DNA of 64,000 bases from the NCBI GenBank assembly GCA_963682175.1, contig OY821771.1:28974201-29038200 (forward strand), read 5' to 3'. The position numbers and the translations under genes are program-made. The DNA comes from Triglochin maritima. Taxonomy: Eukaryota; Streptophyta; Magnoliopsida; Alismatales; Juncaginaceae. Within the stretch, counting starts at the first letter, position 1. Each line of letters starts with the position of its first letter. The notes beneath the pieces were generated by a model that saw nothing but the letters and a program-made list of their open reading frames with translations, had not been told where the DNA came from and did no database searches. Shown one piece after another: positions 1 to 10,505 of this stretch.

Positions 1-264
1 TCTCTAATTGAGCACAACAATTGCTAGTATGATGATTGATGAAGGATGTGGAAATTAGGCTTTGGATGACTAATTCGGAGCTTTGAGGTTGTGGAAAATC
101 TCACTATAAGTTTGACACTTTGGAGTTGTGAAATCTTTTGGAAAACTAAGTGTGAACCTCTATTTATAATCTCCTAAAGATTTCTAGCCGTTTGGACAAG
201 ATTTGATTGGGGTTTGTGCAAAGAACACAAAACAGAAAATCGGATTCAGAAATCTGTCCAGAAA

Positions 265-757
265 CGGTTGACCGAAAGGTGTATCGGTCGACCGAACCCT
301 TGAGTAAGTTAATGGATCGGTTGACCGAACAAAAGTACTGGTTGACCTAAAACATAAGTTCTATAAGTCAACGGTCGACCGAACAGGTACCGGTCGACCG
401 AACTACAGGGTTCGGTAGAGGGAAAACTCGATCGGTTGAACAAAACTTGACTCGACCGATAGCAGGTAGATTTTCCCTAATGGAACGGTCGACCGAAGAA
501 GGTATTTTGTTCGACCGGTTCAAAAGTATTTGGGGGTGTATTAAGAGAAAAATGTGTATACGACCGTTGTATAAAACGACAAATATAACGGTCGTATTTT
601 TACCAGAAATAGCAAACTAAACGGTCGACCGAAGGTCTACCAGTCGACCGAACAGGTCTGGGTAAACGGTAAACAGAAGTGTGATCGGTTGAACTGATTG
701 GTCTGGTATAACAAATATTGTGTATAACCGGTCGACCGAAAGGTGAACGGTCGACCG
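265..757. repeat. CGGTCGACCG palindrome array (C1 3' LTR)
   Basis: Seven perfect CGGTCGACCG palindromes (285, 372, 391, 486, 622, 729, 748) plus variants such as CGGTTGACCG (265, 318) and CAGTCGACCG (641). They come as pairs with start-to-start spacings of 20 (265/285), 21 (318/339), 19 (372/391), 19 (622/641) and 19 (729/748). Variants are mostly CG to TG or CA changes, as expected from methylcytosine decay. The array is in U3, upstream of the TATA box. Confidence 0.9.
560..598. repeat. Long inverted repeat inside the Sirevirus LTR
   Basis: Arms ACGACCGTT and AACGGTCGT are separated by an AT-rich loop within an otherwise palindrome-poor part of the array. The same structure is seen at 11788-11825 in C2 and, weaker, near 17785 in C3. 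It is a family-specific element and its function is not known to me. Confidence 0.6.
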
Positions 758-1122
758 AACTCAGGCAGACTTGCGACCAATGTTTTAGGTGTTTGGGTGA
801 TCTAATGGAGTCCAAATGTTATGATATTTTGTGTGTGACTCCTACAAGGAACCTAGTGTGTGAATGCATGCATATTAGCTTAAGTTATGCTCAATTCACA
901 TAAGTTCCTAATACTCAAAGAAAGGTAAAATTACATGTCTTCAATCCTAGCTTGATTACATGTCGTGACTTGATTTTTCTTCTTTGTTGAGTCTTGATCA
1001 CCTGTAGAGGTTAGCACAAAGCAATATATATGCAATGCAATATGTGTGCTACTCTACATGATCATAATTAAGATTAGGTTAATTAAATCATCAAAACATA
1101 GATTAAGGCCAAAAAGCCAACA

Positions 1123-1413
1123 ATCTCCCCCTTTTTGATGATGGCAACCTATATCTTAATTCTATCTAAATACATGGAATTTGTATATGTAAACTATGCA
1201 TATTAATACTCCCCCTATGGATGTGCATAGTTTTTGTTTAATTTTATGCCAAATTCCAAGTTACCCCCTTAATTATCTCTCCCCCTTTGACATCCATCAA
1301 AAACAAACATAATTATGACTTTAAGCATAGAATTTGGATGTCTTGTAATGAAGTTGCTCCCCCTAAATTTTGCACTTCATTACTCTAAAAGATATAACAT
1401 TTGAGCTCCCCCT
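1123..1413 (-). promoter_or_regulatory. Polypurine tract cluster next to C1 3' LTR
   Basis: On the minus strand the tract abutting the LTR reads AAAAAGGGGGAGAT (1123-1136). Further GGGGGAG-type tracts lie near 1212, 1264, 1280, 1357 and 1406. The one touching the LTR would prime plus-strand DNA synthesis. Repeated PPTs before the 3' LTR are a known Sirevirus feature. Confidence 0.8.
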
Positions 1414-1751
1414 ATCAATAAGGCAAGATGGAAACTATGAGTAGGATTCTAGTTAAGTTCAATTTAGTTTCAATTTAAGCCTTATTCTAACATCCATTTA
1501 CAATATGACATTTAATATCAATGGATGTGATAGATGATTTGCAATGAATAGGGTTAATGATTTGCAATGAATTAAACTCTAAAGATATGACAATTAAGCA
1601 CATAAAACTAGATTAGAGCTAATTTTTCAGAAAATTTAAAGATAGAAATTTTATACCAAACTTGAATTTGATTAGCTCCAATTTTGACTTGGTGATGCAA
1701 CCGGATTCGAATTTGACGTTTTGGCTCACCCGGTCACCACCAATCTCCTCC
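1414..1751 (-). other. C1 3' untranslated region
   Basis: AT-rich sequence between gag and the PPT cluster. No reading frame or pol remnant is visible. Similar sequence follows gag in C2 (14523-14860). Confidence 0.7.
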
Positions 1752-2921
1752 TCAAGCTCCTATAAGTGTAGATTTTGGTACGCATTTTTGCTTGGGTCCA
1801 TTAAGTTTAGCTTTTGGTACCCAAATCCAAGTTGATTTTGGTACCTCTACACTTACTTTCTTTTTAATGGCAAAATTATGTTTAACATTAATTTGAATAG
1901 GAAAGTTTTTAACATAAAAATTGTTTTTATTGCCATGTGTGAACTTATGCAATTTATTTGAGAAATTTTCATTTAAGACATTAAGTTCACTGTTTTTAGT
2001 TGCTAGAGATTCATTTAAGCAATTTAGATTTTTAATCATAGAATTATGCTTTTCATTCATGTTAAGCATGTGAATCTCTAAGTTTGCAACCTTTTCATTC
2101 ATGAAATTTAAGTCATGTAATAATTGTTTGCTTTCTAAATGAGATTTATCAAGTTTAATAAGCAAGTCATTAGTGTCAATTTCTAGCATATGACTATCAA
2201 TTGCATGAGATGAGGTATTTTTAACATTTACATTTTCTTCCTTCAAGCATGCATTCTCTAAAGTTAGAACTTCAATTTTAGCAAGCAAATCAACTTTATC
2301 ATCTAAGATAGATTCATTTTGACATTTAAGATCATGGATTTCCTCATTTGCTACTTGATTAGTCTTGTGAAGTTCTTTATATTTTTCAAATAATCTTTGA
2401 AATGCATTTTGTAGTTCATTAAAATCATGGACATTATCTTTTGAACTACTACTTGAAGAAGAGTTAGAAGATACCTCATCTTCACTTTCTCCATCGGATG
2501 AGCTTGATAATGATGAAGATGTTGAGTTAATCTCCATTTTCTTTGCTTGAGCTACATCCTTCGGATTTGCTTCTCCCGTCTTCCCGGTTGGTGAATCTCC
2601 TTCACCAAAATTCTTTTCTAATGTTTGCCATATTGAATAAGCACTATCACATGAGCAAACAACATTAAAAAGTTCATCTCCTAATGCACAAAATATGACA
2701 TTCATAGCCTTAGCATTTAGGGATGCATTTTTCTCATCTTCTAAACTCCATTTACTAAAATCATATCTAGGTGATTCATATGGAGTTTGAATCATAAACC
2801 ACATGTTAATGTTCATGGATTTAATAAATGATATCATTTTACTTTTCCATGAAACAAAATTATTTCCATCAAAGTGTGGTGGTTTACAAGATTCTAAAGG
2901 TGTGGATGCATTAAGAGCCAT
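1752..2921 (-). CDS. Sirevirus-like Gag, internally shortened (389 aa)
   Basis: Single open frame whose ATG (2921) lies about 40 bases inside the PBS. Residues 1-105 match the N-terminal copia gag region (motif PPHFDGNNFVSWKSKM, then an IWQTLE block). The middle of the UBN2-type gag domain and the CCHC zinc knuckle are missing. The chain jumps to a Ser/Asp/Glu-rich segment, a long predicted coiled coil (about residues 165-330) and a C-terminal WVPK...VPKS tail that in full copia elements sits just before integrase. No frameshift is seen. If made, it could form gag-like assemblies but has no obvious RNA-binding knuckle. The N-terminal half is only distantly like that of C2 although the LTRs are close relatives. 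Confidence 0.7.
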   Translation of the reverse strand: MALNASTPLESCKPPHFDGNNFVSWKSKMISFIKSMNINMWFMIQTPYESPRYDFSKWSLEDEKNASLNAKAMNVIFCALGDELFNVVCSCDSAYSIWQTLEKNFGEGDSPTGKTGEANPKDVAQAKKMEINSTSSSLSSSSDGESEDEVSSNSSSSSSSKDNVHDFNELQNAFQRLFEKYKELHKTNQVANEEIHDLKCQNESILDDKVDLLAKIEVLTLENACLKEENVNVKNTSSHAIDSHMLEIDTNDLLIKLDKSHLESKQLLHDLNFMNEKVANLEIHMLNMNEKHNSMIKNLNCLNESLATKNSELNVLNENFSNKLHKFTHGNKNNFYVKNFPIQINVKHNFAIKKKVSVEVPKSTWIWVPKAKLNGPKQKCVPKSTLIGA

Positions 2922-2957
2922 GTTAATTTATTGACTAAGAACAAAATTAACGAACAA

Positions 2958-2970
2958 GGCTCTGATACCA
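2958..2970 (-). promoter_or_regulatory. Primer binding site, tRNA-iMet (C1)
   Basis: Minus-strand TGGTATCAGAGCC, two bases from the LTR end, is complementary to the 3' end of plant initiator tRNA-Met. It fixes the right LTR as the 5' LTR and the element as minus-strand. Confidence 0.93.
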
Positions 2971-2972
2971 AA

Positions 2973-4534
2973 TGTAGGATCGTGTGGGTTATGGGTCCAC
3001 TAATCACTTTTAATCTAATCACCTATTGAACCCTAATTAACTACTTGGTTGATCGATCAAAGAATTGCAGCGGAAATTAAACTAAATCAAACACAAGTAG
3101 AAAGTAATGCAAACCACAAGAAGACACGTCGGTTTATAGAGGTTCGGCCGCGCCTACGTTCTCTCTTGCAAGCCCCTCTCGAATCTCCGTTCGAGCCCCT
3201 CTTGCGTCTTCACTATGCCTCCCCGTTCCGGGCCGGGAGCAACGCCCTTTACAAGTCTTCAAGCTCGCGAACAACCCTCGCCGAGCTTGGCACCACCTCT
3301 CACAATCCGAGAGGAACACTTCGGGCTTTCACCGAAATCCTTGCTTCTTTGTCTTGGGCTTTCACCAAGACCCTTGCTCACTTTACAACAATGGTAACTT
3401 GAGTGGAAATCACTCTCTAATTGAGCACAACAATTGCTAGTATGATGATTGATGAAGGATGTGGAAATTAGGCTTTGTATGACTAATTCGGAGCTTTGAG
3501 GTTGTGGAAAATCTCACTATAAGTTTGACACTTTGGAGTTGTGAAATCTTTTGGAAAACTAAGGTGCACCTCTATTTATAAGCTCCTAAAGATTTCTAGC
3601 CGTTTGGACAAGATTTGATTGGGGTTTGTGCAAAGAACACAAAACAGAAAATCGGATTCAGAAATCTGTCCAGAAACGGTCGACCGAAAGGTGTATCGGT
3701 CGACCGAACCCTTGAGTAAGTTAATGGATCGGTTGATCGAACAAAAGTACTGGTCGACCTAACACTTAAGTTCTATAAGTCAACGGTCGACCGAACAGGT
3801 ACCGGTCGACCGAACTACAGGGTTCGGTAGAGGGAAAACTCGATCGGTTGAACAAAACTTGACTCGACCGATAGCAGGTAGATTTTCCCTAATGGAACGG
3901 TCGACCGAAGAAGGTATTTTGTTCGACCGGTTCAAAAGTATTTGGGGGTGTATTAAGAGAAAAATGTGTATACGACCGTTGTATAAAACGACAAATATAA
4001 CAGTCGTATTTTTACCAGAAATAGCAAACTAAACGGTCGACCGAAGGTCTACCGGTCGACCGAACAGGTCTGGGTAAACGGTAAAAAGAAGTGTGATCGG
4101 TTGAACTGATTGGTCTGGTATAACAAATATTGTGTATAACCGGTCGACCGAAAGGTGAACGGTCGACCGAACTCAGGCAGACTTGCGACCAATGTTTTAG
4201 GTGTTTGGGTGATCTAATGGAGTCCAAATGTTATGATATTTTGTGTGCGACTCCTACAAGGAATCTAGTGTGTGAATGCATGCATATTAGCTTAAGTTAT
4301 GCTCAATTCACATAAGTTCCTAATACTCAAAGAAAGGTAAAATTACATGTCTTCAATCCTAGCTTGATTACATGTCTTGACTTGATTTTTCTTCTTTCTT
4401 GAGTCTTGATCACCTGTAGAGGTTAGCATAAAGCAATATATATGCAATGCAATATGTGTGTTACTCTACATGATCATAATTAAGATTAGGTTAATTAAAT
4501 CATCAAAACATAGATTAAGGCCAAAAAGCCAACA
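2973..4534 (-). repeat. C1 5' LTR (1562 bp)
   Basis: Starts TGTAGGATC and ends AAGCCAACA on the plus strand, giving TG...CA ends. Minus-strand TATAAATA lies at 3573-3580. It carries the same palindrome array as the left LTR (3677-4169). Confidence 0.92.
3677..4169. repeat. CGGTCGACCG palindrome array (C1 5' LTR)
   Basis: Same paired arrangement as in the C1 3' LTR; for example the last pair is 4141/4160, 19 bp apart. Several sites that are CGGTTGACCG in the 3' LTR are perfect here (3677), showing independent CpG decay of the two LTRs. Confidence 0.9.
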
Positions 4535-4535
4535 C

Positions 4536-7012
4536 TTATGCCCTCACCATGGCATTGAGTTGTGGAGTCTTTGTTAGATTGTTTACGAGGGTCTTTACAT
4601 CCCGTCCCGGACACTCCTTGAGTCCATGTGTCAAGGAGAGTTCTTAGGAAAGGATGAAAGGGAGGCATGGGCTTTCCTAGAAGACCTTGCTGAGAAAACA
4701 ATGCAATGGGAGAGTGTGAGGGAACCACCTGCATCATCTAGCATAGGAGCGAGGATCGCAAATACAAACTCGTCTAGATCGGGTGCCGCATTTGCTGTCG
4801 ATACCACTACGGCCACCGAGGCGCGCATGGCGGCCTTAATGCGCCGTATGGATTCAATTGAGCTCCAAAACCAACAAGGTGCACCTCACATGTCAACATC
4901 TGGTCCGGGTCCCTGTCATTCATTTGGTAGGATAGGTCATGTAGAAAGAGAGTGTGCGTCTATTCCTCCTGAGATGGAACATGTTAACGCCATCTATGAC
5001 AGAGCTAGAAATGACCCATACTCATCATCTTATAATCCTGGATGGAGGAACCACCCCAATTTTTTATGGAACCAAAATAATTCCCCAGGTGGTCCTTCAA
5101 ACTCCTCTCGACCACCTAACCAACCACACCAACCTCCCATGCATGCACAATCCTATCAGCCACCCCAAGCACACACCACCAATCAATCGGGTTTCCCAAA
5201 TTCTAACAATATGGAAACCCGATTCAATTCACTTGAGACCTTGACTCGTGGATTTGAAAACTCAATGAAAAATTTTATGGCAACCACAAGTCAAGTTCTC
5301 ACTTCAAATCAGCAGACCATCAAATCTCTAGAGCTTCAGATGGGCCAATTGGCTCAGTCTGTACATGAAAGAGAGAGAGGGTCTCTGCCTAGCTAGCCTG
5401 AGGCTAACCCCCGCATGTACCAGCAACAACACATGCAAAATGAGAATGTGGTACCTTGTAGGCGGCAAGTGAACCATGTGGAGGAACCTGTTCACCATGT
5501 CAATTCCATTGTAACCTTGAGGAATGGAAAGCAGGTTGACAATCACATTTGCTTGCCACCACCACCACCATCTATGCAGCCCCTCAGTGGGAATGGTGGT
5601 GAAGAAGAGGCTGAGGGTGAGGGTAATACACCAACGCCTCCTTCTCAAGCACCGAAGAAAACCTACCTGCCAAAAGCTCCCTATCCAAGTAGGTTAACCA
5701 AAAAGTAGAGTGACACAATGGATAAAATATTAGAGGTGTTTAAGCAAGTGAAGGTTAACATCCCCTTGTTGGATGTCATCCAACAAATACCTCAATATGC
5801 CAAAGTGTTGAAGGATCTCTGCACAACCAAGAGGAAGACCAATGTTCCTAAGAAAGCATTCTTGGCTGCAAATGTAAGCTCACTTTTGTCCAATCCTACC
5901 TACACAAAATACAAGGATCCTGGGTGTCCTACTATTCAGTGTACGATAGGGGACACTAGCATGAGTAATGTATTGCTTGATTTAGGATCGACGGTCAACC
6001 TCCTCCCATTTTCTGTTTATCAACAGTTGAATTTGGGAGAATTGAAACCAACTAAGATCACCCTCCAATTGGCGGATAGATCCATTCGTATTCCGAAGGG
6101 GATTATCGAGGACGTACTTATCAAAGTTGGAGATTTTATATTTCCAGTCGATTTTGTCATCCTCGATACCAATCCTGTTGCAAACACCCACTCTCAAATA
6201 CCTTTGATTTTGGGTAGACCCTTTCTGGCAACCTCCAATGCCTTAATTAATTGTAGAAATGGTCTCATGAAGCTCTCATTCGGTAACATGAGTGTCGAGT
6301 TTCATGTGTTCAACTCTGGTAGGCAACAGGAGCCCATGGACCAACCTTTAAATCTCAATCTCATCCGCCAATTAGAGAAAGCACCGCAAAATCAACGAAC
6401 ACCCCTAATACCAATGCAACCCATTGAGAATGTTTGTGGGCCCAACGAAAAATCATTGCCTGTCTTTGCAATGCAACAGAGTGAGCTGGCACCAAACATG
6501 AATGTCCAAAATGAGTGTTGTTGCATGATTCAGTTGAGATTACTAGTGAGAGTGAGACACCTCATCATATGCCCATACCAGAAGGTGTCTCTATCTCATG
6601 TTCCTTGGCCATTGAGCCATTTGAGCTTCATCTTGACTCCAACAAGGACCCACCTACAACCGAGCTTATGATTGATGATATAAATGATGGTGGGAGGTCC
6701 TTGTTGGATGACTTGGGGAGAAGCCCTATTCATAGTGATGCAAGTCTGCTGCATCCATCGAATGAGCTCGAGGAACTCATTCCGATGCACCCACCTATTG
6801 GTTGGAGGGTTTTGTTTGATGAGCAACTAAACCCTAGTGAGGCAACACAACATCACTCATTCATGTTGCCTACACCCAACCAATATCATGAGGGGTTCAA
6901 GCCTTTCAACTTTGACCTTTCACCCCTCATGACACCTCAGAGTACCAGTGAAGTTTGCCCATCTCGGCGAGTCTCTGGCCCTCAACTCGATATTCTCATT
7001 GATGTTCCTTGA
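4536..7012 (+). pseudogene. Athila-like gag-protease gene, broken (copy B)
   Basis: One reading frame runs from 4536 to about 6515 with TAG stops at 4575-4577, 5394-5396 and 5706-5708. It then shifts frame near 6515 and stays open to 7012. The first two stops replace Gln codons found in D. Order: C-terminal half of the gag domain, an abnormal zinc knuckle at about 4912-4955 (second Cys is Phe: CHSFGRIGHVEREC), a Pro/Asn/Gln-rich linker, then a retroviral-type aspartic protease around 5960-6290 with intact active-site DLGST and a later LGRPFLA motif. The 165-residue tail after the frameshift is acidic and not recognised. Gag would coat RNA and the protease would process it, but this copy cannot make the full protein. 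Confidence 0.8.
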
Positions 7013-8550
7013 CCAAATGATTATGAGAATATCTTTGTTGACGTATATATCTTAAAAAAACAATAAAACACTACGTGAACGAGCATTGATTGTTGTGGGC
7101 CCCAACCCTTGTGTACTTGGGCCTCATTTCTTTCACGTATCTGTCACCCTTCTTCAGTATCTCACAGGTTTTGAGCGAATTTGGGTTTGTGTCCATCACT
7201 ATAACCATGAACTTCCTGTTGTACTTCACGTTGTGAGATCTTTTCTTTTTCATACATAAATCCATGTAGTCATGCTCACATTCATTGAGGACAATGCATG
7301 AATTAGGTGTGGGGGGTGTTTTCACGTTTGTACATAGTTTGTGCGTCTTTTTGTTTTTATTTCATTTTCTTTTGGTTGTACTGCTAGGGTCATGTTAGTG
7401 TGCTACAGTTAACATTGATATATCTACTTGCCATGATCCTTGGGTGACTTGTCTTCTTTTGTTTGCCTAGTGCTTTAAAATTTTCACATTTCTTTCAGAA
7501 ATCTTCATGTGTTTGCGAAAGAAAATGTTTTTGTAGGATTTGCGTGTGTTTAGCATGTGCAAACCGTTGAGAGGCAAAGTAAAAAGAAAGCTCACAAAAT
7601 TGTCTTGAACTTGATGCATTAGGATATCTAGTTTACTGGCTTTAGGTCTTATCGAGTCATTAGGATGCACTCTGGTTTACCCTCGGGGGCGTGTAATCAT
7701 AGGGTTTTAGTACTCAAACATTTAAAGAAGTCCACCCTGAACCTAGTGAGTCAAATAATTTGTGTCTGTTAGTATAAGGAAGTTTGTCGTAGTCAAGGGC
7801 CCTTAATCTCTTTTTGTGAAACTTAAGTGTAGGGGTTTTGGTTCCCATTTAGATAAATAAATAAGTGGTGTTGTCTCTTCTCGCATGACTCCTATCACTC
7901 AGGAAAGTAGGTCTGAGGGGACTTTGTGCCTGGTGCTTTCGAGTCATCTGACTTAGGATGCACCGACCGAACTCCCGTTACACGGGTGGTAGGGATCGCC
8001 CTATGTAGAGATTTGGGGGATGGTGTACGTGATAGTGTAAGTCCTCATAGGTAATGATGCACGAAACCTGATCCTGGGAGAATCAAACACCAACCAATAA
8101 AATGCTCAAAAGAAAAAGAAAAAAAAGAAATGAAAAAAAGAGTCAAATAAGAACCTTAATGGACTTTACACATTGTATCACATTCAGAAGTTAAGGTTGC
8201 CCATGTCTTCACTTAAGTCCTTGACTAACTTTCACGAATAATTCATTAGGCTAGGTGTGTGGACCGATTACATATATAGAGTCGACCCGTGGTATTACCG
8301 CGTCCCATGATCGACAAAATAAGTCCAACGAGTCGTGTAACTAGATTGATTAATGCATCTTTGTTCGGATTTTGTGGGTGTATGCGCTGAAAACCCTCAG
8401 GAGACAACACTCCTCCTCCTTGGCGACAAGGAGGTTTAATGGCTTGTTGCACGTGCTAAGTGCAACCGTGATTCCTACGAAAGTGAGTTAGGATTTCTTG
8501 TTTGTCGTTTGCTTTTCTCTTTCTTTGTTTTGCTCGGGACTAGCAAAAAC
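7013..8550 (+). other. B long 3' untranslated region
   Basis: About 1.5 kb without a supported gene. Short open frames here are not conserved in E. Blocks near 7505-7700 and 7880-8060 recur in E (47061-47600), and 8380-8500 recurs in E, D and F, so it is conserved non-coding sequence of this lineage. Confidence 0.75.
8446..8466 (+). promoter_or_regulatory. Conserved 3' UTR hairpin (B)
   Basis: GTTGCAC and GTGCAAC form a 7-bp stem around a 7-nt loop, followed by a conserved block containing CCGTGATTCCTACG. Equivalent copies occur at 48002-48022 (E), 30878-30898 (D, minus) and 51671-51691 (F, minus). A second hairpin (CCTCCTTG/CAAGGAGG) lies just upstream at about 8416-8436. Confidence 0.7.
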
Positions 8551-8567
8551 TTAGGTGTGGGGATATT
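8551..8567 (+). promoter_or_regulatory. Polypurine tract (B)
   Basis: TTAGGTGTGGGGATAT directly before the LTR start. The same tract precedes LTRs in E (48107-48123) and, on the minus strand, D (30782-30798) and F (51575-51591). Confidence 0.75.
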
Positions 8568-9943
8568 TGATTGACATCATTTCATGCTTATATTTGTATC
8601 TTATATCCATTATCTTACACCTAAACAATGCTACGTGACGAGTTTTATATTTGAATTTTATAAATAAATAGGTTTGAAGAGATGAAGCATAAAAGGATCC
8701 AAAAGCAGGGAAAAAGACTGAATTGTGAGACCTGGGGACTAAGATGCAAGGGAGAAGGACCTTAACGTAAGACCGAAGGACCAAAGAGCAAAACAGAAAA
8801 CTCCACACCATCATGGGGAGTATTTTGGCAATTCGATTCGGGTCAGAGCTCCAATAAACAAAGTAAATGCATCCAAGACCAACAAATACATCAAGAAAAG
8901 CCTAGAATGAAAACCAGATGGATCCGAATCCTGTAGACCGCCAATTGGCCGTCCGGATTGGCCCGGGTCCGTTAAGATTTCTGGAGCACGTGTATTAGTG
9001 TATGTTTAGTCTATTTTTGGTATTTGTTTAGTCCCACATTGGGGGATTGTCCCGGATTACCTTTTTCTATGGCTATAAATAGAACTCTTCACCTTCTATT
9101 GTAATCACTTCACATTTTGAGTGACTATTCTTCCTACTAGAAGTGAGGCCTTGAAGTACACACTAAAGTAGGAGGATGCTACTTGAATTGTGAGTCATTT
9201 TAATAAAAGTTTCTTTATTATGTTGTTTGTTTCATGTTGCTTGTTTTACTTTGTTTAATTTCATATCATTAGTTTTAGTAGCTCAGTTAATATGATTTCC
9301 TTTCTTAGTTTAATAATTAGTCTAATGTGTAGTGAGCAGTTCCATCCCCTTTTGGGGGTGGAGTTGATGTTCATACATGAATTAGAGAATGGAATGAATG
9401 CTTTATTTACAATGTGTTGATAAATGTGAATGTATGCTTGCTTGTTTCGGATAGAATTTATAACTTGATGAGTTTTGCCAAAATGATTAGACACCTCTCA
9501 TGCCTGTTTAGGTTCTAAAATCAATAACTTGTATATGTAAATGTTAATCAACTAGGTTGGTGAATGGATTGATAGGTTTTGACATAACATTTAGACACTT
9601 CCTATGCATGATAACACCACCTTCATTTGTGCTTAAAGAATGTGTTCAACACCCACCTCTTTGCATGTGTGCACTCACTCCACCCCTTAGGGGTTTTCCA
9701 TTTCTGAATTCGAGCACTCTTATTTCGTTCTTAGTTAAGTTTTAGTTAATCGTTTGTTGTTTGCTTATGCATGCGTTATTTTGTAGTGTAGTGTAGCGTA
9801 GATTAGGATAATCAAACTCTCTTCCCCATTTTTACCACTTGATTTCGTGCAAACGAGAGGCTGCTCACCTCCCTGTGGACGACCCGTATTTGCCACGTCT
9901 TCACCAACGCCGTGCACTTGCGGTTTAATTAAAACGTTCAACA
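8568..9943 (+). repeat. B 3' LTR (about 1.38 kb)
   Basis: Begins TGATTGACATC, as in E, and ends near ...TTCAACA. It carries a USE-like box and TATA, an AATT-centred GC palindrome near 8936-8955, and the terminal block with CCGTGCACTTGCGG shared by all Athila-like LTRs here. The last bases are inferred from E and may be off by a few. Confidence 0.8.
9031..9081 (+). promoter_or_regulatory. USE-like box plus TATA box (B LTR promoter)
   Basis: GTCCCACATTG at 9031-9041 differs by one base from the plant snRNA upstream sequence element RTCCCACATCG. TATAAATA is at 9074-9081. The 32-bp gap is identical in E (both LTRs) and S. Pol II-transcribed plant snRNA genes use a similar gap of about four helical turns. 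Confidence 0.7.
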
Positions 9944-10453
9944 TACATCTAAGAGAAACTCTAAAGCTTTCAATTCCCCAAACCTATACTCTTCAAGCCT
10001 GAACTTCACGCTTTAGTCATCAATTCATAATACACTCAAAGTGTGCTCAAGTTAGAGAGTGTTGTTCCACTCACATTGTTGTTCAAAAAGCAAGAATTTC
10101 GGTGAAAACCCGAAGTGTTCCCTCTCGGGTTGTGAGAGGAGGAATCCAAGTTTGCGAGGGTGTTTGCTAGACTTGTTGTGTAAAGGTGTTGTCTCTTGGC
10201 TTGGAACGGGGAGCGGATAATGAAGACATAGGTGGAGCTCACAGAGTCGAGCAGAGCTTGCAAGAGAGGAAGAAGGCGGGAGGCCGAACCTCTATAAAAA
10301 TCCACCGTCTTCATTGTGGTTTGCATTATTTTTCTTCTTAGCTTTGTTTTTCTCTACTTGTTTGTTTAAATTGTTTCTGCTGCTCATCTTGTTATCTTAA
10401 GTAGAGATTAACTTTAATTTGATTAGAAAATTAGGAGCCACATCATTCCTACA
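9944..10453 (+). repeat. C0 5' LTR, terminal 510 bp
   Basis: Matches the last third of the C2 LTR (U5 part), including the GAGAGTG...CACTC segment, and ends CATTCCTACA. It is divergent from C2, so C0 is older. The U3 part with the palindrome array would lie left of B, outside the window. Confidence 0.75.
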
Positions 10454-10455
10454 TT

Positions 10456-10467
10456 TGGTATTAGAGC
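10456..10467 (+). promoter_or_regulatory. Degenerate iMet primer binding site (C0)
   Basis: TGGTATTAGAGC differs from the perfect TGGTATCAGAGC by one C-to-T change, in keeping with decay. Confidence 0.75.
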
Positions 10468-10505
10468 ATAGGTGCTAAATTTCATATACTTAACTGTATT
10501 TTTGC

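Larger units (their letters stand above)
1..1122 (-). repeat. C1 3' LTR (partial)
   Basis: Aligns with 3413-4534 of the C1 5' LTR almost without indels and ends in ...GCCAACA, the minus-strand TGTTGGC start. A TATA box on the minus strand reads TATAAATA at 161-168. The palindrome array lies upstream of it in transcriptional terms (265-757). Confidence 0.9.
1..4534 (-). mobile_element. Sirevirus-like gag-only Ty1/copia element, copy C1
   Basis: Minus-strand LTR retrotransposon. The right LTR (2973-4534) is the 5' LTR and is complete, with TG...CA ends. The left LTR (1-1122) is the 3' LTR and starts outside the window. Between them lie an iMet primer binding site, one gag frame and several polypurine tracts, but no protease, integrase, RT or RNase H, so the copy is non-autonomous. 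An LTR of about 1.56 kb, an iMet PBS, repeated PPTs and LTR palindrome arrays fit the Sirevirus (SIRE/Maximus) lineage. The element interrupts the gag gene of element B, which continues at 4535. The expected target duplication CTTAT (4535-4539) cannot be checked because its partner is off-window. Confidence 0.85.
4535..9943 (+). mobile_element. Athila-like gag-protease element, copy B (5' part missing)
   Basis: Plus-strand Ty3-type element seen from the middle of gag to its 3' LTR. C1 is inserted in its gag, so its 5' LTR, PBS and gag start lie left of the window. It has gag, zinc knuckle and protease but no RT, RNase H or integrase, like copies D and F. Its 3' LTR (8568-9943) adjoins the tail of a Sirevirus LTR (C0), so B was inserted into C0's LTR. 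The protein type matches the Athila lineage. Confidence 0.8.

Noticed and set aside
265..757. CRISPR-like look of short repeats with spacers
   Set aside because: The repeat is a 10-bp palindrome with pairs and uneven outer gaps, inside plant LTRs, with no cas genes.
600..815. Short frames in palindrome arrays (71 aa and similar)
   Set aside because: Rich in Arg/Ser/Thr/Pro from GGTCGACCG codons; they are by-products of the repeat.
2958..2970. tRNA gene from the initiator tRNA match
   Set aside because: Only the 12-13 nt primer site is present, next to an LTR.
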